Shown: piece after piece, positions 46,010 through 57,930 of the stretch
Layout of the letters: every line of letters begins with the position of its first letter
Position numbering within the stretch: the first letter of the stretch is position 1
Source of the DNA: Acheta domesticus
Lineage: Eukaryota; Arthropoda; Insecta; Orthoptera; Gryllidae
Length of the DNA stretch: 64,000 nt
Reading direction: 5' to 3'
NCBI GenBank assembly: GCA_031308135.1
Contig: JAHLJT010000631.1
Span: 36,705,579 to 36,769,578, forward strand
Translations under genes and position numbers: made by a program
Notes under the pieces: generated by a model
Databases searched by the model: none
Told to the model about the DNA's origin: nothing
What the model saw: the letters and a program-made list of their open reading frames with translations, nothing else

Positions 46010-47222
46010 CGAAGACAGATCCTTAAATATGTTCATGTAAAATTTTTATAAATGTGTTCTCTTAATTTTGTGCCGTGTGTCTCCGGTAGGAATCGGTGGG
46101 AGAGGGCACGAGGGGGACGGGCACAACGGGATCCACCCTGAAGCCCTTCACGTCGTTTCACGCCAACTCCCTCCAGCGCCTCCATTAGTCACGGCAACTC
46201 ACTTTCGCCTGGTCATGCACACGCGCCTTAATGTGTTCCTCATTGTTGCGTCGCGCGCGCCTTCAACTACTCAACTTTACATGTGGCAAGAGTGAATAAG
46301 ATATCTTAATAGTATTCATAGCACAAATGTACTTAGTGGGTTTGTTAGCATTGCTTAGTGGTCACACAATCATATACAAGCTGCTTCAACGTATAATGTA
46401 CTGTATTTTCTCTTGCAAGTTTTCAAATCGTCTTCCTGAATTTCTGTGATCCTCGTATGTAACAATGAATGACGGGCATATTTGTGATATTTCCAAATTT
46501 TCGAAAGGATTTATTTCTCTTTATAATTAGGAGTGAGGAATTGTCTTTGGGACATCCTTAATTTCTTAAGAATGTTTGTGTCACGATTAAGGAACGGGCC
46601 TTTACAGTAACTGATTGTGACGTACTTGACTTCTGAAAATGTCATCGTTGTTGAACCATCATTCATCTATCACGATCACCCTATCACCTTCTGTACAGTG
46701 GAAACCAAAAGCAATCCGCCGCTGTGATCACTTGTCTGGGAGAGGGAGATCATAAAAGAGTAAGCATCTTCCCTCGCCTGCTGACATGTCCATCAACATT
46801 TGCGTTGAGAATATTCATCGTCAGAAAAAAATCGATAACAATTTTTGCGAGGTCTATTAATCAAACTTCACGACAGCGGTGAAGGAACATGTGACGTGGC
46901 GTATACCGACTGCCACTTGCGGTCGACTTAAAATAAGCCGTTTACCTACCTCCGTAATAAGGCGTGGCCTAACTGCTACACGTTTTGTTTTCCTCCTTAC
47001 TGTAAAGATTGATTTCTCCTGTTATTGTGGTCCATTCAATTTTATATTGAATGATTGTACTTGATTCACGTCTATCTCTTTTAATATACATTTAAGAGCA
47101 CTGCCAATGTTGAAACTGCACGTCCTTTAAGAGCACTGCCAATGTTGAAAACGATTCTTAAAAGTTTGTGGAAACAAAACTTGAAACTTCCTATCACCAG
47201 TATCTTCTTAGCCCGTTACAAA
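46010..47222. other. Non-coding end of the right arm
   Basis: Mirror of 14295-15490. No gene recognised. Confidence 0.5.
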
Positions 47223-47480
47223 CACAATTCCAAAGATTCTGTCAAATTCAACTGTTTTCGATGTATTCTCTGGACTGATTTGTGAACATCTATTTGCGCT
47301 ACTTATGAATGGAAACTGAACAAAACATTTTACTCCTTACGAAGAAACTGACGAACTAAACGGGATGCAGTTAAGCTAAGCCTTCGCATGTTATGAAATG
47401 GGAAAGAGGATTAGCTAGGAAGCCGGGCTGAGGGAAAATGACCGCGGAATGGATAAAGTCGGGCAATTCCCTGTAACGTT
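47223..47480 (+). repeat. Dispersed repeat with GACCGCGGGATG motif, copy 1
   Basis: Contains a TTCAACTGTTTTCGA segment, CTACTTATGAATGGAAA, then GGGAAAATGACCGCGGAATG and GTCGGGCAAT. The same order of words occurs at 63060-63270, and an inverted piece at 58985-59110. The class is unknown and no protein was recognised. Confidence 0.45.
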
Positions 47481-47539
47481 TTCTGTATTAGCACAAACAT
47501 CTATTAACGATGTTTTTCCAGGTCGTGTGGTGATGGAGT

Positions 47540-48010
47540 TGAAGCTGCCCTTTGGCCCTCGCGAGTGCACTCAAAGGCGGCAACAGAACTTCCACGAAAG
47601 CACGCGCCCACTCGACGAAGTGGCGCCCCCGTTCCTCTGGCTTTTCACCCGTTTCCACATTCGCATAACTGTTCGCCCGCGCGGGCGGACGGGGGCGGGG
47701 GCGTGGCGTGGCGTGGCGGGGCGAGGGCGGCTGCTAGCAGAATTCGAGGGGCTGCAGAGCAGGTCCCGTTGCGGGGATGCACGCCGATGGAGTTGTGTTT
47801 GCTCATTCGCGAGCGCCCGTTACCGTGGTGATCGGGCAGAACTCGCGGCCGGTCGGGCGGGCGGCGTGTTTTGTTTTTCGCTGTCTTGCAAGTCAATGGG
47901 GCTCGAGGCGCCGGCCCACTCTGTCTAATTGCTGGGTCAACACGATCGCCGGGATGAGGCTGAGTAGCGGGGCTAAAGCGAGGTATGCCACCGTCCGTTT
48001 TCGTTCGCCA
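47540..48010. other. GC-rich, CpG-rich island
   Basis: CpG-dense, with a G-rich core of GTGGCGTGGCG repeats at about 47690-47725. Open frames in several phases conflict. A pyrimidine-rich stretch ending CTCTTGCAG near 48098 resembles a splice acceptor, but no exon can be argued. Confidence 0.5.
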
Positions 48011-50005
48011 TTTGTTAACACTTTCGAAATCATTGAAACTCGGAGAACCCCTATACAGAGCGTTGATTCCAGACTTTGAGACAACTCTTCTCTTGCAGGT
48101 GGAATAAACTCTGTTCGTCCTCAAAGGTCAACCTTCTTGAAAGATCCCTCATTTCACAGCTTGCAGTATTTTCACATCAAAAGCACTAACATCTAATACA
48201 ACGGGCGTCGTTTATTGCTACTTTTCGGACTGTGTTTAATTTAACACAGATTTAATTGCCAAATCAGTGTTGAAGTGTTGATATTGGGACAGTGCCCCAC
48301 TACCCCTCTTTATTCATTCGTATTCTTATTTATAGAATTGGGTTGGCTAGCTCGGCTTTATTCGTTTAATTGAGCACTTTTATACTTATGATTTCAGGGC
48401 TGGTTTGTTTCTACCTTGACTGAAAATACCACTCGTACGAGAATTAGGTTGATGAATATCTCTACTTACGTCTTAAATTATTAATTTCCTGGTTTTACTA
48501 ATTTCGGAAATAAGTGAATTATATATTTCAGTGACATTTCTTTTATTAAAACTACATTTGATCTTTCTTTTGTAATTTAAATTTTAACAGATTTTTGTAC
48601 TTATAAAATACTATTCTATCTTTACCTAATGAAATACATTGGCTATCAAAAATTTGTAAGAATTAATTTTTATAATCTTTCCCTTTCTTAAATTACCTTA
48701 TTTACTAAAACTTTTTACAGTTTACAGAACAATTTACTGATGCAAAGTCTGTTTTCTGCTTAATTTCTAAACTTTCCTGGAGCTGAGAAATCCCCTGCAA
48801 TCTTGACGGTGAGAAGTATTATTCGTCCCGTAAACGTCGTCTTTCCACCATTTTTCAACTTCCACACTGGGTTTGTATCTGCGAACGTTTTCACACCGTC
48901 CGCGTCCTACACCCCTTAGCTACGAGAATTTACATTCGCGACTCAAATTTCGCATCTACCATCAAGTTCTGTTTCTACTCTGAATTTGTGCAACTTTCGG
49001 ATGCACATCTTCCGTCTATCAGTTTCCGTCTATCCGTCTCACAACAAAATATAACGTCCTACACGTCCTACTCCTGCCAGATCGAGAACAATTCTGAAGC
49101 AAAATTTTCTTCTATCGACTCAGCTTGTTTCCGCTGTTCACTTGTTCTTATTGTTACTGCTCGAATCCGATGCTAATTTGTTTACTGTAACTGGGCTATC
49201 GGGATTCTCTTGTCTATCCTAACAATGTTGCTTGTATTAAAGATAATTTATCAAAAATTATTTTTCTAATACTTTTAATATGTTTGAACTCGTCTTTCTT
49301 GCCGTTTACTGACGACTTATGTCCCCAGTGTTTCATTTCTGTTTATTTTTCTCCATATTTTCCCTTACTATTAACTTCAATTTTTATTTCGTTTATTTAT
49401 TTACCTAACTTCAAAATCTGTTTGTGACGTACTATGAAGAGAAGTGTTTTCTGCGGCCGATTTCTTTAATTGTGAGATTGCTACCCTAACCTATAAACAA
49501 GTTGACTTCCGAATTTAAATGGAAATGAGCGTGTTTGGCAAATATGGCTCTACTTGTTTTATTAACATGCTTTGTGGTCAAACATTGAGGGGATAGTTCA
49601 TTCATGATGATATCAACAAAAATATTTGGTGGTTATTGGTCAATATTTCAACATCAGCAATTTTATCTGTAATCGTTCAAGACTACGATTGAAGATTACT
49701 GCAATTTTAATCACTAAATATTGCAAGTTACTTGAAATCGACATTATAGTTGCTTATAATTGCAATTAAAAAAGAAGTAATCTTAGCAGGTAATTAGCTC
49801 TATGTTACATTCGTCCCAATTCTTGAGTAGTATATCCAAGAAAGTTCTGGAATTCTGTTTATACTCGTATTTTTTTCATGTATATGGTTTTTCGATTCTT
49901 TTAGTTTTTATAGACGAGTTAAAAGTGAATAGTTTAATGCACTGTTTTACAGTATAATGTCTAATATTTAACATTAAAACACTTTTGTAGTGGGTATTTT
50001 TCCTC
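48011..50005. other. AT-rich non-coding stretch
   Basis: Long T-rich region without a recognisable gene, microsatellite or element. Confidence 0.5.
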
Positions 50006-50009
50006 AAAG

Positions 50010-50640
50010 AATGCCTTTCGCAAAGCCGTGCAGTGCCCTGCTTCTGTCTCGCCTGGTCGCCTGGTGCGAGACAAAGGCGTCGTTGGCTCGAAAAGGCGCA
50101 GCGCCAGAGGAGACGCGACGGCCGTCGCTGAAGCAGGATAATTCGCGTTGTTTTCCTGGTGCAGCTGCGGTTGTAATTTTTGCGCCCTCGCAGCAGCGTC
50201 GCGTCGCCTAGCACCTCTCCGCCGGTGGCGGCGGCGTGGCGCTAGGACTGGGCTTGGTCTGGGTCTGGGTCTGGTCTGGTGAAGGTCGGGGTCTGGGTCG
50301 GGGTCTGGGTCGGGGTCTGGGTCGGGGTCTGGGTCGGGGTCTGGTCGGGGTCTGGGTCTGGGTCGGGGTCTGGGTCGGGGTGGAGGTCGGGGAGGGGATC
50401 GGGGTCGGGGTCGGGCAGTTTGGAATAGAATAGGGAAAGGGAGACGGAAGGTGTGGGTGGGGTTAGATGGGGAGGATAAAGACGACAGGGCACAGGCAAA
50501 GAAGTGTAGAAAAGGACAGTTAACTCGGGGAGGATGGGGCGGAGCCGGGCAGAATAGGACCAGGACAGGAAGGTCAGGGACACCTTGGCGCGGTCGAGTG
50601 AGCAGTTCGCAGGAGCTCAAACTTCTGGAGCTTGAATGAA
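50010..50640. other. GC-rich island with minisatellite
   Basis: Starts as CpG-rich sequence, passes through a G-rich minisatellite (50242-50425) and ends at about 50640. The frames on both strands (up to 231 codons) owe their length to the repeat; the - strand translation is a Pro-Asp/Pro-Arg run. Confidence 0.5.
50242..50425 (+). repeat. G-rich minisatellite, GGGTCTGGGTCG-type
   Basis: About 15 tandem copies of a 12-base unit alternating GGGTCT and GGGTCG, with some 6-base variants. Four or more G3-4 runs within short spans make it G-quadruplex prone on the + strand. Confidence 0.88.
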
Positions 50641-51300
50641 CTTGGAGGCGATTCATTACACTCTTCTAGGAAACATTTTAAAGATAAATTATATTGTAGC
50701 ATAATTACATCTTATGACATAATTACATTACATGAGTACTTTGCAATGAATGACAATTGATATGAAAAAATACGGAAGAGAAGGAAGAGCTTAATTGTGG
50801 GATATGGAACAATAGTGCAATCATGAAATATGTGTGTTGTGAGAGTAATCTTACGATATATATTTACAATTTAATGAATTCTTTTGAATCCGTTACTGAG
50901 CTAAAACAGCACGTTCATTGAAAAAATATCGCTTTAGAAGTTCATTTTGCTTTGTCACCAACGTCCTTTTTGTTGTTCTTTCGGACGTCTCGTTCTTCTG
51001 TACCTATTATCTTCTGTTCGTGAGCTGTAGACGACGTGTCACATTCGGACTTCTACCACCACAAGAACCTTCTCTACAAAACTGATGTGCGATGCAATGA
51101 GCACATAGACCGATTCCTGCATTAGAGGCAAAAACATTCCTCTTTCTTACGCTGAAGATTTTTAAAAAGACTGTCCAAGTATTTCACGTACACGTTGACT
51201 GGTATTTTGCTAAGTATCATTTGCATGACAATCGTCAGAATACGAAGCCAGTGGATGTGCATGGCCCTGAAAACGAATTGAATGAAAGGCAAAACGCATT
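50641..51300. other. AT-rich non-coding stretch
   Basis: No recognisable feature. Confidence 0.5.
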
Positions 51301-51344
51301 CTTTGGAGTAGTTGCTGTGTGCAACTGCTGACAAAAAACGCACC

Positions 51345-51400
51345 GGAGCGTTGGGGGGGGGCGGGGGGGCGACGGGGGGGCGACGGGGGGCGCGGAGGCG
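51345..51400 (+). repeat. Poly-G-rich tract
   Basis: Runs of G6-G9 separated by CGAC or C (GGGGGGGGCGGGGGGGCGAC-like), inside a short GC-rich block (51300-51470). Homopolymer lengths here are likely to be error-prone. Confidence 0.8.
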
Positions 51401-51469
51401 TGTCGGAAGTGCAGTGCCCGCAGCGCTTGCGGTGGCGACAAAGAGATGCACATGCGGTTACCTCGCCGA

Positions 51470-53985
51470 GCGACTCCTTAGTCTGCAGTTGCGGTGTTTT
51501 CTTTCCTTTCTCTCCTTTCGTTTCTGTCTTTTGTTAGGTACGCACCACCAGATACGTTCACTTACGTCGAAGGGGAGGAGGACAATCACCTATGCTACTC
51601 CTCCAAAGACCATGCTCAAATTTCTGGAGTTAGGGCCACCAAAATAATTAAAAAGAATTTGCGAAACAAATTTTAGTTAAACTATCATAATCTCAAAATT
51701 GTTGTAAATGTATTTTTGTAACCTTCGTGGTACGCATTCATACAATTTAAGAGAAAGCTACACGTATATACAAAGAGCAAGTCTTTCTGTTCAAACACAT
51801 TGCTAGTTTTAACTGGTATGTGAAACGTTATTTCACATTTCAAGATTTGCTTTATGCTTAAGTAGTATTTAATTAATATTTTAAAAAAAGCAGGGTTTCC
51901 ATTGGAAATATTATTTGTGTTTTCTGTAATCACTAATATTTAGATGAAAATAAACAAGAATTGATTAAAAATATAAAAAGTGATTGATAATTGCCATCAG
52001 GTTATTTCAGAATTCCTTTCTAAAATTTCGGACGTTAGTGTACAGTATTCGTTACATAATTTTGCGAGTCATATGTGTGCAGACTTGCCTCCTTTAAAAT
52101 ATTTTTGATAATTCTTATATACCCACCCGTCAATATCTACAAGTTTAAGTGACATTAATGAACGTATTTTCAGACCGTTAAAGGTTAATAGGAAACTATT
52201 ACAATCAGGCATACATTGCTTTTTTAATGTAATAATCAGATTTGTACTGCATTATTGATCATTCTTGGATAAAGAGAGAATACATATAAATTTATGTTGT
52301 TTATGCATACTTGCTCTGGCGATTAAATATAATTTCCTGCAGACATGTAAAAAAATATAAGAACGACGTGCAAAGGCAAACTTAGGAGAAGACGAAGAAA
52401 CAATCCAGGAAGAAAATTGGTCAGCACTACTTCAGTTTTTAGATGTTTCCGCACTTTGTTCTTACGAGAGGGTTATTTACTCTGTAGAAATGAAATACGA
52501 ACGTCTAAACAAAAATCATAAATCTAAACCATAACAAATTCGCGAAGTTTTCTTTTCACATTTACGAGTATTCTCCGCATTGTTCCTTACCTTAGAATTG
52601 AACTAGAGTTTCTTTTACTCACTTGCATTCCCAATAATCTTCTTTAATGCATAGTATCTCGTTTCACTTTGTTCATATGGTCTTACTGAATCTCTGGATC
52701 TCATACGATTGGTCTCTAACGAGTTCATGATTCGTTAGTTCCTTTTCGGTCTTCAGCACTTCTTAATCCTCGTGGGAAGCGGTGTCTAGGAAGGTCTTTT
52801 GTAGTCCACAGTATTCGGGCTGCCCCTGAGCAGTTTCAGTTCCCCCAGCGTCTGGTGGCGCTGATGGACGTGGTCAAGTGGGAGCCCTGACTTCCGGTGA
52901 TGAGTCAGCGCCCTAAAAACACTCAGGACTAAATGCATAGCAGAGCTCGAAATTTAATGGAAGCGATATTACGGCCTGAAAGGCGGTAATGCAATCGAAT
53001 ATCCTGAGCACACAGCGCATAGTATAATCACCGTTGGTATTCATCGCTGGATTGGGCGCCGTTCAAAAGCGAGGATTAGAAGTAAAAGGAAGTGCGACAT
53101 CATGATTTAGTTTCTCGCGAAAGTATCCCGTATCCCGACAAGCAGCGTAAAAAAGGAGGAAATGAGTCTGGCACTACGTCAGTGTTGCCATGTATCTAAT
53201 ATTTGGAACCAAGTAACATTTTCAAAATCACAGGAACTAATGACACACATGCTTTTCTGAAGAAGCATTTGTATATCATATTATTATCATTACTACGTAT
53301 TTTGAGTATGTAACAATATGGGATGATTACTAGAAATATCGAAAGGTCTCAGTAAAAAAAAGTAGAACTGTGTAGTACTATGTTGAAATATTTTTTCTTA
53401 ACTTTGAACATTAAGTGTAATAATCTGAGAGCCTGATAACTTAAACTCATTAGGTTCCTCAATTCATGACTATATCACTAATTTTAAATGTAACGATTGT
53501 TGTAAACTTTTAGTTATATACTGTTCTATTAATTTAATTGTTTTATCGTATACGCCATTCGTGAACGTCAGATTATGTTACATTTAAATTTCTTAATAAA
53601 ATTTTGAATTGAATATTAAAATATTGGAGGAACAGTCTTTCGTCGTTAATTTTTTTCCTTCTTCTTCACTTCGTGATATTTGTTATTACCTGTTCAATTT
53701 TCATGGTACCTTTCAATGATATACTTTTTTTATTTAATGATTATTATTGGATGTTTTATGTTGTAAAGGAGTTGTATCGGAACCGAGCGCTCACGTCGTT
53801 CACTTTAGATAGAGTGGATGCGTGGATATAATACCTTCTTAATACAAAATCATTTTAACATCTGGTGCAAATGGTCCCAAAGTTTGCACGAACACTTTGA
53901 GCAGTTGAGAAAAAAACAGCGGGGTTCAGAATTCAAAAATATTAATCCAAATTTAGTTTCACCTCCAGAACATCCCGCAATATAT
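51470..53985. other. Non-coding stretch
   Basis: AT-rich. A moderately GC-rich patch lies at 52790-52910. At 53170-53205 the words TCTGGCA and CAGTGTTGCCA resemble the ends of the MITE at 57022-57372, but no partner end was found. No gene recognised. Confidence 0.45.
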
Positions 53986-53989
53986 GTAG

Positions 53990-54830
53990 GGGAACGTTGT
54001 CAGTTGTGGTGGGCGGGCCGGGCAGGGCTGGGTGGGTGATGTGGGCGGAGTTTTCAATTCATTATACCTGGCCAATTGTATAATATTTCGAAGTGATGGC
54101 GGCGCGGGGCAACTATTGGCTGCGGCAACTATTGGCTGCGGCCATGGCACGTGCCTCTTCCCGCTCCGCCCCGTCCACACCCCCTCCGTCACGGGCGGTT
54201 GCAGGTCACTGCACCAAGCGACGATGACTGTGTCACTGGAAGACGCTGAGGAGGAAGGAGCGGTGATGGAGGCTAGAGGCAAGAAGGCGACGGTAGAGGT
54301 GACGATCGTGTCACTCGTGTAACGCCATGAGTCGCGGCTCGGAGGCGGTAATAAAGATTCTGGTGGCAATGGCAACGACAGAGACGAAGAAAGCGATGGT
54401 TTCAACGGCAGAGTAAGAGACAAAGCATGCGATAGCGGAGTCGGTGGCGCGGTTCCGGTGAAGACAATGTCATGGGCAGAGACGGCAGAACGAGTGGCAG
54501 CGGAAGAGGAGGCCGCGGTGATATCGTGGGTGGTGGCGACGGCGAAGGCGGCAGCAGCGACAACATGCAGTGGCAACGGCGAGAGTGGAAGAGTCGGTGG
54601 TGGCGGTGGCAGCTGTCGCCGGAACGGAAGGCGTCGGATGGAGGGCGAAAGACCGCAGCAGCGCATTCCTGAAGCCAAGAGAAATGAACTGCTCTTGTTG
54701 TTGCCGGAAAACGTAGAGGAGGTGGAAGGCATTTCCACTGGCGCGCAGGGCACGACTCGTAGCATTGGTGAACAGCTGACTACAGGGACTACACCGGAAA
54801 TATGGATGTTTTAGAGCGCAATTATTGTCA
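53990..54830. other. GC-rich island with degenerate triplet repeats
   Basis: After a CpG-rich start, 54210-54680 is purine-biased and built of GACGG, GGTGGCGG and GAAGAAGG-like words, a cryptically simple trinucleotide sequence. A 268-codon frame on the - strand (53959-54765) is low-complexity Ser/Pro/Ala/Thr throughout, has an antisense frame of 118 codons and no recognisable domain. It is best read as non-coding, although an intrinsically disordered exon cannot be excluded. Confidence 0.4.
54090..54140. promoter_or_regulatory. Promoter-like cluster (YY1-like, inverted CCAAT boxes)
   Basis: GATGGCGGC at 54095-54103 matches the core of the YY1 element AAGATGGCGGC. It is followed by two tandem copies of GGCAACTATTGGCTGC, each with an inverted CCAAT box (ATTGG at 54115-54119 and 54131-54135). 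Such clusters are common in TATA-less promoters, but no transcript start or gene is visible. Confidence 0.27.
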
Positions 54831-57010
54831 CAGCAAAGATATTTAACATCGAAATGGATGTGTACAAATCCACCAAGCACTCTCACAATGAAAAGATGTC
54901 CAGCACGTCTCAACATTTCCGGTTACTGTTACAAAATAATTCCTTGTGCTTTTTTCTCTTTGATTCTTGTTTTCTTTGTTGATATATCTGAGAGCTCATG
55001 ATCAGTTGTTTCTGTAGTCACCTTTCATAAAATATTGCGGATGTCCGTCTTTATTATTACTCTTCTATGAGATTCTTAAATTTATATAATTTACCTATGT
55101 AACTAAATTTGTAAGCGCGCAGAAATTGAAAGAAAATTAAGTAGCCTCAGGCCTATTGAGAGGTTCAAAGGTCTTGGATCTCGGAAAAAATATAATAACC
55201 ATGAAACAGTTACAATTACATGTATTACTTAACATGTTATGATTGCAAATTTTGTGAAGACTGTTAATATTAAATTACATAATTTATTGAAGGGTTTTAT
55301 GAACATTGTTCAGGAGTTCGTTATGAAAATTTGCTCCACATAGTGCGTTATGTGTGATTGATGAGCTGACTTGTAGTGTTCAATCCAAGAAAGTGAGGTC
55401 TTCTCATGAGGAAAACTATTACAAGTGTGTTTACAACTATGCCGGATTAAGAGAATACCCCAAGATCATGTATATTCATGATTGGTTAAACTTCATGTTT
55501 CCATAGTCACTCCGCTTGAGAACACAAGTTTTTGATTGCACACTGTGTTTTTGACATTTACGAATGTAAATTGAGCCCAAAAAACCTTCAATCTCTCGAT
55601 TGCCAAATTCCCGTGCGTTTTTATTCCCTAATACACAAACATTTCCAAATTAATACGAGGACCTGACCTTCGGCCTTCACGATTAAAAAAATATCCCTGA
55701 GCCTAGGCCCTGCAATATTAGAATTTGTATGCCCAAAATACGTACATGTTCCCACTCTCTTCCTACAGTGCCTACGAACGAAGTGTTTTTTATTGGTTCG
55801 TGTAATTTTAATTTACACATTTCAAATTTATGAATGAGTAATTGTTTACTATTTCTACTACTGTTTCTCATTTTAATTTTTCTCTAACCTTCCAGATCTG
55901 TTTCGTGGAAAGTCGATAGTTAACATTATCGTAAAAGGTAAATTCGAAATTTAAAGAGTCTCTTTCATAGGCATTTTATTGAATGATGCAAGTCGCATGA
56001 AAACCTTGGAAGTGATTTGCTGTCCATAAAATGTATTTTTCTCATTGGCAATCGGTTTTTCACTCCGTCGTTGCTTATAAATTCGAAGGGAGTTATTTAT
56101 TCAACCTCCGCCAAATCACAGGGTTGCATATCGATGCTATTAATAATTGCCGCGTGGAGTACGTGCCATAGAGCACACGTACCTGGCCCGCTCGGAATGA
56201 CAAACAAATAGTACATGAGAAACGAACGGGTGATATCTGAGCTTATTCTTAACGTTTTTTGTGCGTATTGCGTATGGCAATATTTTAATTCTTTTTTATG
56301 CTGTCAACATTTCTTATCTTATATATTATTTCTCAAAGGGCTGTTTGGTATTTTCAATAAATTGGGCGACATACGAAACCGATCTGTATAAAGAAGCAAT
56401 GGATTGAAAAATCGTGTTTCTTTTCACCTGCACATGGGACATTCGTATTGAAAAAGGGCGTTAAAAATACCTAAATATTAAAAAAAATAGTAATACGGGA
56501 TTTGTAATATCTGATTGCCGCGCGATTTATCGGAAGAAAATTACACTCGGACGGTGGCGGGAAATGCAATCTCAAGCATTTTTGTTTGTTTCAATTTAGT
56601 GTAGGTTGTGTAAGCACGTGAACGTGATTTTCTACATTGAATAGAAATCTTGAAATATGAGAGGTTAGTGATCTTAGTGAGATTAGGTCGTTTATAATGC
56701 TGGAATACAAAAAAAGAATTTAAGCAGAAAACAGTTTGGTTATTTGACTAACCGTGCGATTTAATCGCACGGGTTCTCACTAGTAACATTAAAATGCTAT
56801 CTACGTCAGGTGTTGGTGAGAGGTTACAGTGTATTTGAAAAATCAGTATCGTCTTCGTATGTCTATAATCTCGTGTTTGTCTTCAAATGCTTTCCTAAAC
56901 CTATCATGATTTTTGAAAGCTATAACACCTTCTAAAAATATATTTTAAAATTTTCGCCTTGCCACTGTTATCATGTAACAAATTGACTTTGTGAATTATT
57001 CCATGAAATC
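54831..57010. other. AT-rich non-coding stretch with a short palindrome
   Basis: No gene recognised. At 56752-56772 there is a perfect hairpin CCGTGCGAT-TTA-ATCGCACGG (9-bp arms, 3-base loop). Confidence 0.5.
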
Positions 57011-57021
57011 AGGCTGTATAT

Positions 57022-57372
57022 CAGCGTTGCCAGATTATTTTTCGTCTAAGTCGTGATTTTAAATAAATCTTGGTGAAAAATGGGTATGTTTGGGAAAAGC
57101 GAGACAAATGAAAAAAACAATAACTAACATTTTCATTGTTTCAAAACAGATACTTATTCAGATTTCAATCATAACATACTGATTACTTACTGTCGATGAG
57201 ATTCCTTTCGCATGCTCTTTCTTATTTTCTTTTTTCTTGTACATTTTTGCATTGGGTAATTCAAATCGAACGATTTTACAAAAGTGTGATTTTGTCAGTA
57301 CCGCGCGGGACATTTACTTTTAGTCTTAAAAAGCGGGACGTCCCGCCAAAAGCGGTTCGTCTGGCAACGCTG
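57022..57372. mobile_element. 351-bp MITE-like element
   Basis: Perfect 13-bp terminal inverted repeats CAGCGTTGCCAGA ... TCTGGCAACGCTG, flanked by TATAT on both sides (57017-57021 and 57374-57378, one base displaced on the right). Near the right end is a perfect 14-bp palindrome GCGGGACGTCCCGC (57333-57346). No coding capacity. The superfamily is uncertain; the CAGNGTTGCCA end is seen in several DNA transposon groups. Confidence 0.6.
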
Positions 57373-57439
57373 CTATATCCGCACGACGAATTCGCCGGAG
57401 ATGGTTCATCATAGATGGGGAAGTGTCTCTTCTTAATTT

Positions 57440-57930
57440 GTCAACGAATCAATTTCATACGACAGTCTGGTTTCGACGACGCGTCCTCGCGTCCTGTAGC
57501 CACATACAGGTGCAGAAAGAATCCGTCCCACGACCGCTAGGGCGCATTGAAGGATTCGCGAGGGTATCAACGTTGTTCTTCGGGTCGTTTCTTCTCCCCG
57601 CCGCGCCGCGCCGTTAACGGGCATCGGGGCAGCCTTTTGTGAAACTGAAAGGCCTCGTTCTGGAAGAATTCGAGTGCTCGTTTTTATCGTAATGGGCAGT
57701 GGCGCCTGCTTGGAAGTCCGGTAGCGGGCGCGCGCGCGGCCAGCCATTCATCCGCGGGGGGCCAAATGAGCGCCGCCGCCGCCGGGTCGTCCAGGGCCCC
57801 AACGAGGTCCCGTTCCGCTGCGGACGGGGAGGTGATGATGATGGGCTGTCCGGCGCTAAGTGGCCGAGGCACATCGCCGCCTTTGTGGCAGCGGGCGGAC
57901 TTCGCACCTGGTTAATGCACTCGCCAAATG
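57440..57930. other. GC-rich, CpG-rich island
   Basis: CpG-dense block with GCCGCCGCCGCC and GCGCGCGCG words, open in several phases on both strands. No recognisable exon. Confidence 0.5.

Larger units (their letters stand above)
33560..47222 (-). repeat. Right arm of 14-kb inverted duplication
   Basis: Reverse complement of 14295-29078; the last shared bases are CTTAGCCCGTTACAAA ending at 47222. Beyond that the contig continues into other sequence. It is about 1.1 kb shorter than the left arm, mainly from the shorter G-rich satellite, the absent 550-base segment and a shorter CT array. Confidence 0.93.

Noticed and set aside
49961..50656. 231-codon frame with Pro-Asp repeats on the - strand
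   Set aside because: The repeat part is the 12-bp minisatellite; the rest is GC-rich with several open phases.
53959..54765. 268-codon Ser/Pro/Ala/Thr frame on the - strand
   Set aside because: Low complexity from end to end in a degenerate triplet-repeat region; overlapping frames are open on the other strand and no domain or start context supports it.
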